Source of the DNA: Cyclospora cayetanensis
Taxonomy: Eukaryota; Apicomplexa; Conoidasida; Eucoccidiorida; Eimeriidae
DNA length: 15,034 bases
Reading direction: 5' to 3'
Assembly: GCF_002999335.1 (NCBI RefSeq)
Contig: NW_020312307.1
Span: 1-15,034, forward strand
Numbering within the stretch: position 1 is the stretch's first letter; the number at the start of each line of letters is the position of its first letter. The notes under the pieces were generated by a model. It worked only from the letters and a program-made list of their open reading frames with translations, was not told where the DNA came from and searched no databases. Positions 9,263 through 15,034 of this stretch are shown here, in pieces. The position numbers and the translations under genes were made by a program.

Positions 9263-11570
9263 TCGGAGTATACAGGGCAGCCCGCGTAAGGCCATGGAAA
9301 TTCTGCAGAGAGAAGTCTCCGCAGAAGCAGACCCCACGAGGCTGCCATAAGTGGCCAACATTGCGGATTTTTTGATGGCTTCCTGCAGACAGACATGACT
9401 TTTAAAAGAGCTGGTCGCCTCGAGAAGGCCTCACCAGACAACGTCAGAGAACGCGACGCGTCCGCGCATCCCCAAATCGGTGGCCAACACACGTAAAGCA
9501 GCAGCAGCAGTGACATGCATGCGAGCAGAAAATGAGGGCTTAGCAGCCCCCTTTTCGAAGGCGAATGTTCCTTTTTTGCCGAACTTTGCAATCCACCAGC
9601 ACTCCTGCGAAGGCTCGAACGGTAGTTCAAGCCAAGAGGGAAAAAGCGCGAAGCTTGTGTTATGGAGAAGGAGGCGCAACAAATTACACACTACAAAGAC
9701 GACACGGCGTCAGCACGGTCCACCCACGCGGGCAGATATACGTACATCTAGAGAAGGTTTTTGAGGGGTGCTCCTTTAGTTTACAGTGCAGAGGCGCATG
9801 CACCCATTCTTTCGCATGTATCTACCTATCATCGTCGTATCAGTGACAAGAAAGCGTCAGTTCCCTGCACGCGGCAGCACCGTGCTCTTTAGTAAAGCTC
9901 TAAATCTAGAGCCGTTTAGGCCTGCTGTCATTGCCTGGTGCTTCGTCCGGTGTAAGCCGAGTGCAGATAGGTGTACTAACGCGCCATGAGAGAGCAAGAA
10001 TCAGCAAGTTCTCGTTCTGCGTTGGTACAAATGTACATCCCGACACTGCACAGCACCTGCTGCGAACTGCAGCAAACGCACTGGTGCTGCAGCTTTGCCA
10101 CCCACTAAAATGACTCACAGAGGTCAAACCATCTAGGGACGGCTAGGGATCCCTTGGTGGTCGCTGCTGCTGCGTCTTGCTGCAGCAGCAGGAGATGCCC
10201 CCGCACACGCCCAGACATAAAGAGCATCTATCCCTCGGTGCTGTCTAGGCAGACAGCTCAAGAACAAACTCTCAGCAGCCTTGCTAAAAATGCCGCTTGT
10301 TAAGCGGAGTGACGCAGAAAGCTCAATGCGCTCTCTGCGGCGGTGAAGAAAACGGCAGCCTGCAGCAGGACATAAATAATGCATATTTATATAGATGCAT
10401 TATTTATGCAGCGAGATATCCGGCGTCTTACAGGAGCTGCATACTGTAGAGAGCTCCATCCATCAGACATGCTTTCCTTTCTCTCTAATTCAGTTTGTGT
10501 AGCGTGCCTATAAGTCGTGATGCTGCATGCGGGCTGCTGACTGCAGCCCTCTCTGCGACAGGTACAGAAGAAGTGTGTGCGTTGTATTTTATGAAGCACG
10601 CCTCACCTCCCTCGAGGACGACTCTTGAGCTGCGTACCGATCTGCGGCCAGCCTGGTAAAGACAGCAGCGCAAGCAGCAGCAGCAACAGCAACAGCACCC
10701 GCAACAGCAGCTCACGTCTCGGAGGCAGCATTGGATACGCTTCCTTCTTGTTTTAGAGGGTCTCTCACACGGTCGTAAGAAAAACATCCAGAAAAAGCAG
10801 ACCGCGCTTAAAGCAGCATTAGCGTTAGCAGATTTTCTGACATACCCCTTTAAATTTTCAATGGCAGTGATCGCTCGGGGGAAGCCTAGGAGGCGGCGAG
10901 CTGCCGCTTCCTGCAAATCGCACAAGCAGACCAGAGGAGACAGCAGAAAAGCAGCAGCTGCAGGCACCTCACCCCCCCCGCCCTCTCCCCGATCCTCACG
11001 CAGCAGCACATCCCCACGCACAAACTCCCGACATATATCACCTTCACCAAGGATCTAAATCTAGCCGCTGTCGCAGTTACCCGCAGCAAAAGCAGCGAAT
11101 ACAGCGGAAACGGAGGAGCCCAGTCGGCTGCAGCAAAGAGGTGCCGCGAAGCATCCAGGAGCAGAGGACTGGCAAGCCTTCCCTGCATGCAAAAGCAGCG
11201 CACATTTTCACCCTCTCGATGTAACACATTCGCCACACCCAGCTAGCTGTCCAACCATCGGCATTTAAAAGTGCAAACACCCCAGCAGCAGGCTCCAGGC
11301 CGGATATCGTGGGTAGATACTACCCACACACAAACGGCGAGCTAGCGACATGCCTCCTTCGCTAGACAGCAGAGTGCGGTATGCGCTTTAAAAAACTGCG
11401 CAATTTCTGTAGCATTTCAAAAAGGTAGCTGCCCACGGCATCCTGAACGGCTAGCTAGCTAGCTACGCCAAGGGGGGGAGATAAAGGGGGGGGGAAAATA
11501 GGGTGCGCGCCTTTCATGACTACACTAAACAGCGTGATCGCGAAAAATCGCCACTCGGCGAGGAAGGTGG
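9263..11570. other. Intergenic region between convergent genes 2 and 3
   Basis: The reductase stop is at 9260-9262 and the gene 3 stop is at 11739-11741 on the other strand, so this stretch should hold both 3' UTRs. Open frames exist on both strands (for example around 9480-9760 plus and 10485-11021 minus). They lack clear ATG starts, splice chains or recognisable domains, and their Cys- or Ala-rich translations look like products of CAG DNA. Distinct structures inside are the hairpin at 10371-10408, a (GCTA) run near 11452-11466 and a G-rich patch at 11472-11503. No tRNA or other RNA gene was recognised. Confidence 0.6.
10371..10408. repeat. Perfect 14-bp inverted repeat with 10-nt AT-rich loop
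   Basis: The left arm CATAAATAATGCAT (10371-10384) is the exact reverse complement of the right arm ATGCATTATTTATG (10395-10408). The spacer is ATTTATATAG. The flanks (CAGCAGGA and CAGCGAGA) do not extend the pairing. It lies midway in the intergenic region. The arms are AT-rich in a GC-richer setting. Confidence 0.9.
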
Positions 11571-11572
11571 TG

Positions 11573-11606
<34 letters not shown>

Positions 11607-11738
11607 CGTGTGTGTCTGTGTATCCCTGTGTGTCTCTGTGTCTGTGTCTGTCTCTCTATGTCTGTGTATGTGTCTCTGTCTCTCTGTGTATGTCTCTCTG
11701 TGTTGTCTCTGTCTCTCTGTGTCTGTGTCTCTGTGTGT
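11571..11738. repeat. TA tract followed by TGTC/TCTG microsatellite, directly abutting the gene 3 stop
   Basis: (TA)n with a TACA interruption runs from 11572 to about 11606. TGTG/TGTCTC/TGTCTG variants then run to about 11738. On the minus strand this begins immediately after the gene 3 stop codon TAG (11741-11739), so the 3' UTR of gene 3 would begin with ACAC/AGAGAC repeat. Confidence 0.9.
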
Positions 11739-14052
11739 CTAACCCACCGGCAGGTATGCAAGCCGAACTGTTTCTTTTTTCTCGAAGAGCTGCAGGAAGT
11801 CAATATCCATGGTAGCCGTACAGAGGAACCCTCGTTGGAAAGGCGAGACAGCAACCGCAGGATCTTCATTCACGTCGCACTTCCTTCCATTCTGCGCCTC
11901 TTGCTGCTGCTGCACTTGCTGACTAGAATCCCTCCGCGAATCTGTTACACCGCGCACAGACAACCAGCAGCGGATACTTCTGCAGTGATCGTGGAGGCAG
12001 CAGCGCACACTCTCGCAGGAACGCTGACTTCGAAGGTAAAAACAAACCTGAAGAAGCGACTGCTGATGACTTGCTCGACGCTGCGAGCTGCTTGTGCCTC
12101 CGCTTCAACGCCGAGACAGTGAGAGCATCTCGCATGATCGCTGCCTTCTGCAGCTGGTGCTGCAAAAGTCTGCAATGAATGAGACTGCCGCAGCTGGTGT
12201 CTGGCAAGCAAAGCAGCAACTGCAGGCCCACATACATACATACACACACACATATATATATGAGCATTTGTATATATGTACATATATATGCATGTAGATC
12301 TATACATACATGTTCATACATAGATGCTCACATATGTGTTCATATATGTGTATACACACATACATACACATACATACATTAACACACATACATTAACACA
12401 CATACATATACACATACATTAACACACATACACATGTAAATATATGTACGTCACAGGCTCTGTTTCTCCCCTGCCACAGGTGTCTTCCAATACATATATG
12501 TATATGCGTCGGCTGCCACCAGCCGTTAACCAGCTGAAGAGACAGCCACCGACCGCCCACCCAGGAGCAGCAAGGCGAATTGTCAGGCGGGCGAGAGGGT
12601 CTGACGTGGGTTCAAATCTTACCAGCCTGCAGAGCAGCAGCTCGTTGTTGGCGGCAATCAAAAGGCGGCGGCAGACGTCCTCACTGTCTACAGAGAGGAG
12701 CGCCACGCGGAGTTTTGAACAGAAGAGGGCGCACGCAGCCAAGGGGGCAGCAGTGCCTCCCCGTGTTGCTGTCGTTGCTGGGGAGCTTGTGTCTGCCGCC
12801 GCTGCAGCCTCCGGAGCTGGTAGGAGGGAAGAAGAAGAGGCTGCGGGGGAAGGCTCTCGACTGCCGTCTGGCAGATCTGTTGGCGCTGGTCCCACTGCGG
12901 CAGCAGCCGCTGCGCTGAGGGTTTGAGTGCACCGTCTTAGGAGCTGCAGCGTCTGCTGCAGACAACCCCTCGGTGGAACGGCTTGCTGCTGCAGCTGATC
13001 CTGTTGCTTGAGGATGGCTTTTGCCAGGGAGGCTAAGCGCTGCTGCTGCTGCTGCTGCGGATCCGCCGCAAAAAAGGTGGTGAGACTCGCCAGCAAGCCA
13101 GACCAAGCATGCCCTGCGAGTGGTGGAAGATACGCACTGAGGAAGGAAGTCGCCGAGCAGACTGCCAGCAGCGATGCCTCGTATCCAATGAAGACTCCTC
13201 GGAAGCCTTGTGCTGCAGCTGCTGGGAAGGAGCCTAGGGAGCTATTGCCTGCTGCAGCGGCTCCCGTTGCAGCAGCTGCCAGAAGGGCGCCGTCCTCCGA
13301 CAGCTGCTGCCGCAAACAGTCTTGTATCAGTGCGGATACGCGGCTAGTTTGGAAGGAGTTGCCTCCTTCAGTGAGATGCTGCAAGACGCGCGAAAGTGGA
13401 ATGGCGAGATGGCGGCGTTGCTGCTGCTGCTGGTGAGACTGGTGATGATGAGACTGCTGCTGCTGATGATGATACTGATAATGATGAGAAGGCTGGAGCT
13501 GCTGCGACTCGCTGAGACTCCCGCTTCGTTGGCGCCATGAAGGAGGCATGTCACTGCTCGAGAGTGATCGCTTAGATCGGACATACCCGCCACCACTCAT
13601 GCTGCAATGCTTACTGTTGTTGCTGCTGTTGCTGCTGCTGTTGCTGCTGCTGTTGTTGCCTCTTGCAGATCCTCCTGGAACCCCAGCGGGAGCGGCAGCT
13701 CCCGCAGCACCTGAACCAAAGATTGAACCTCCTGCAGTTGTAATATCTCCCTGCAAAATAGCGCCTGTGTTGTTTCTCGATGAACGGGCTGGTGGGAAGC
13801 CGACATTCAGTCCACAACCTGCTGTTGCTGCTGCTGCTGCTCCTGCTGCTGCTCCTGCTACCAAGCCAGCAGACCGATAGGGCTGAGAAAGTGGTGCACT
13901 CGCCATAGGTGTGTCTTGCTCATAAGCCTCATCGAAGACGCTGCTTTTCAGCTCTCGAGGCCAAGTAACTGCCGAAGGCGCCCCTATAAGAGCGACCTGG
14001 GAAGGCGCAGTCGTCGCAGCAGCACTCGCTGCTGAAAAATCTAGCCTTCCCA

Positions 14053-14090
<38 letters not shown>

Positions 14091-14647
14091 AGGGGTTGGG
14101 CTGGGGGGACGGCAGGGGGGAGAACGCCAGCTGCTAGCGCTGCTGGCGTGGGGGGTGATTCTAGCAGAAACTTCATAAGCCCAACATAAGGCGCTGATAA
14201 GCCTGAGAAAAGCAGCGCGACGCAGCACACAGCTGCAGGGGTGGGGGAAGGGGGAGAGGGAGAGGGAGGGTCGGCTCTACAGCCTTCAAGCAAGTTTCGC
14301 AAGGAATAAGAAAAGCACTTGTGAGAGCAGCCGAGGCAAGCTCCACGTGAAACAACAAGTAGGCTTCCTCGCTACTATGACTCACCTAAAAGCGCAAGGC
14401 CTAAGAAGTATCGCGCTGCCACGTCTTCCCCTACCGAATAAAATGCAGCCGACGTGTGCTGCTGCAGCAGCAGCCTTCTGCTGAGACACCTGGAAACGCA
14501 GCGAAGCACTGGAGGGGCCATAAGCAGCAGAGCCACATCCAGCAAATCGCCGCTCGACTGCAGCGCAAAACAAAAAAGCAGCGGCTGCACAGTCAAACGG
14601 AGTCTGCACACGTTGCTGCCGAAAAAGTTTCGAACGGCATGGCTTAT
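11739..14647 (-). CDS. Gene 3: unrecognised membrane protein with poly-Gln/poly-Ala tracts, 5' end missing
   Basis: Minus-strand exons: 14647-14386, 14232-12623, 12193-12048, 11979-11739. They give at least 752 aa, and all phases match. The introns start with strong donors (GTGAGT, GTAAGA, GTTTGT). The first intron ends in a long CCCTCC-type pyrimidine run and CAG. The visible N-terminal part is hydrophobic, with two or three likely membrane segments (including PLLFCFALQSSGDLLDVALL and the spliced YFLGLALL-AVCCVALLF). The long second exon holds a run of 12 Gln, several Ala, Ser, Asn and His/Gln tracts, and ordered islands such as LSRVLQHLTEGGNSFQTSRV and LRVALLSVDSEDVCRRLL. The last two exons read SVEQVISSRFF-RSIRCWLSVRG and end FLQLFEKKETVRLAYLPVG-stop. 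No in-frame start fits before 14647; an acceptor (CATCAGCGCAG after a CT-rich tract) marks that end, so more exons lie upstream. Membrane N-terminus with a soluble C-terminus faintly recalls nucleoporin Ndc1, but this is only a guess. Confidence 0.65.
12229..12440. repeat. CATA/ACAC/TATA microsatellite in the second visible intron of gene 3
   Basis: Interspersed CATACATA, ACACACAT, TATATATG and CATTAACACA repeats run from about 12229 to 12440. They fill most of the 429-nt intron 12622-12194. Read on the minus strand they are TG/TATG-rich and end about 35 nt before the acceptor CAGACACCAG. Confidence 0.9.
14054..14089. repeat. (CTG)12 tract, pure (CAG)12 encoding 12 Gln in gene 3
   Basis: Twelve uninterrupted CTG triplets on the plus strand read as CAG on the minus strand and encode a 12-Gln run in exon 14232-12623 of gene 3. 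Purity at DNA level, with no CAA codons, makes it likely to vary in length between strains. Shorter CAG-derived Gln or His/Gln tracts occur near 13035-13056 and 13420-13500. Confidence 0.95.
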
Positions 14648-14652
14648 CTGCG

Positions 14653-14735
14653 CTGATGCAGAGAGACAGACAGACAGAGAAAGAGATAGATAGAGAGCGC
14701 GAGATAGAGAGAGAGAAAAAGAAAGTAGGGAGGCA
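14653..14735 (-). repeat. Polypurine tract (polypyrimidine on minus strand) before a gene 3 acceptor
   Basis: The plus strand is GAGAGACAGACAGACAG followed by AGATAGATAGAGAG and GAGAGAAAAAGAAAG. On the minus strand this is a CT/TCTG/TATC-rich tract of about 80 nt that leads into CATCAGCGCAG at 14648-14649. It suits the pyrimidine tract of the acceptor for the first visible exon of gene 3. Confidence 0.7.
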
Positions 14736-14740
14736 GCAGA

Positions 14741-15034
14741 AGGAATACCGCAGCAGCACATAGAGCAGCAGCAGCACATAAAGCGGTAGAAATGCAGCAG
14801 AAGAAGCAGCAGCACATAGAGCGGTAGAAATGCAGCAGAAGAAGCAGCAGCCCATGAAGCGGTGGGATTGCAGCAGCAGCACATGAAGCGGTAGAAATGC
14901 AGCAGAAGAAGCAGCAGCACATAGAGCAGCAGCAGTAGCAAGAGCAGAAATGCAGCAGAAGAAGCAGCAGCCCATGAAGCGGTGGGATTGCAGCAGCAGA
15001 GGCACCAAGAATACAGCAGCAGAAGCAGCAGCAG
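14741..15034. repeat. Compound CAG-rich minisatellite running off the window end
   Basis: The main unit is about 38-39 bp. It starts AAATGCAGCAGAAGAAG and ends in CACATAGAGCGGTAG or CCCATGAAGCGGTGGG. A shorter unit of about 28 bp begins ATTGCAGCAGCAG. The pair made of the CCCATGAAGCGGTGGG unit plus an ATTGCAGCAGCAG segment recurs (from about 14829 and from about 14948), so the array has a higher-order structure. The minus strand is open in more than one frame as Leu/Cys-rich nonsense, typical of CAG repeats. It is most simply intronic or upstream of gene 3. Confidence 0.9.

Noticed and set aside
10485..11021. 178-codon open frame on the minus strand with a poly-Cys run
   Set aside because: The poly-Cys arises from reading CAG repeats out of frame. 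No splice chain, domain or convincing start was seen.
12590..12630. GTGGGTTCAAATCTTACC resembles a tRNA T-loop (B box)
   Set aside because: No matching acceptor stem, D arm or anticodon arm lies upstream. The site is explained as an exon-intron junction of gene 3 on the other strand.
14375..14941. Leu/Cys-rich open frames on the minus strand through the minisatellite, which could look like a membrane leader for gene 3
   Set aside because: The repeats are open in more than one frame because of CAG composition. A pyrimidine tract and acceptor at 14648-14649 separate them from the coding part.
1..15034. Search for CRISPR arrays, insertion sequences, viral genes, toxin systems or telomeric repeats
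   Set aside because: The tandem arrays lack spacer-repeat structure. No transposase, viral or toxin domain and no TTTAGGG-type repeats were seen.

Overview
The window looks like nuclear DNA of a coccidian apicomplexan, most likely Eimeria. The signs are dense CAG/CTG (and GCA/AGC) trinucleotides in coding and non-coding DNA, long poly-Gln and poly-Ala tracts in proteins, many introns of 60-600 nt with coccidian-style splice sites, and large blocks of TG, TA and TGTC microsatellite. No bacterial-style operon, rRNA, tRNA, CRISPR array or mobile element could be supported. Species identity is inferred from these features, not proven.

Layout. Positions 1-2118 hold no gene I can define, only coding-like fragments interrupted by stops. 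Positions 2119-2473 are an array of about 15 copies of a 22-bp repeat, ending 20 bp before the ATG of gene 1. Gene 1 (plus strand, 2494-5191, six exons) encodes an unrecognised protein of about 515 aa with an N-terminal hydrophobic signal, a low-complexity acidic middle and a well-ordered C-terminal half. Gene 2 (plus strand, 5462-9262, seven exons) encodes a clear aldo/keto reductase of the bacterial Tas-like type with a ~180-residue N-terminal extension. All four catalytic residues are present, and two of its six introns appear to use GC-AG instead of GT-AG ends. Positions 9263-11570 are intergenic and contain a perfect 14-bp hairpin and a G-rich patch. Gene 3 (minus strand, 14647-11739, four exons visible, 5' end missing) encodes a membrane protein with poly-Gln and poly-Ala tracts that I do not recognise. 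A compound CAG-rich minisatellite fills 14741 to the end of the window, probably inside an intron of gene 3.

Genes 1 and 2 lie head to tail 270 bp apart. Genes 2 and 3 converge. Nothing in the sequence links their functions. Exon models were built by hand from reading frame, splice consensus, phase matching and (for gene 2 only) recalled similarity to the Tas family; no transcript data were available.
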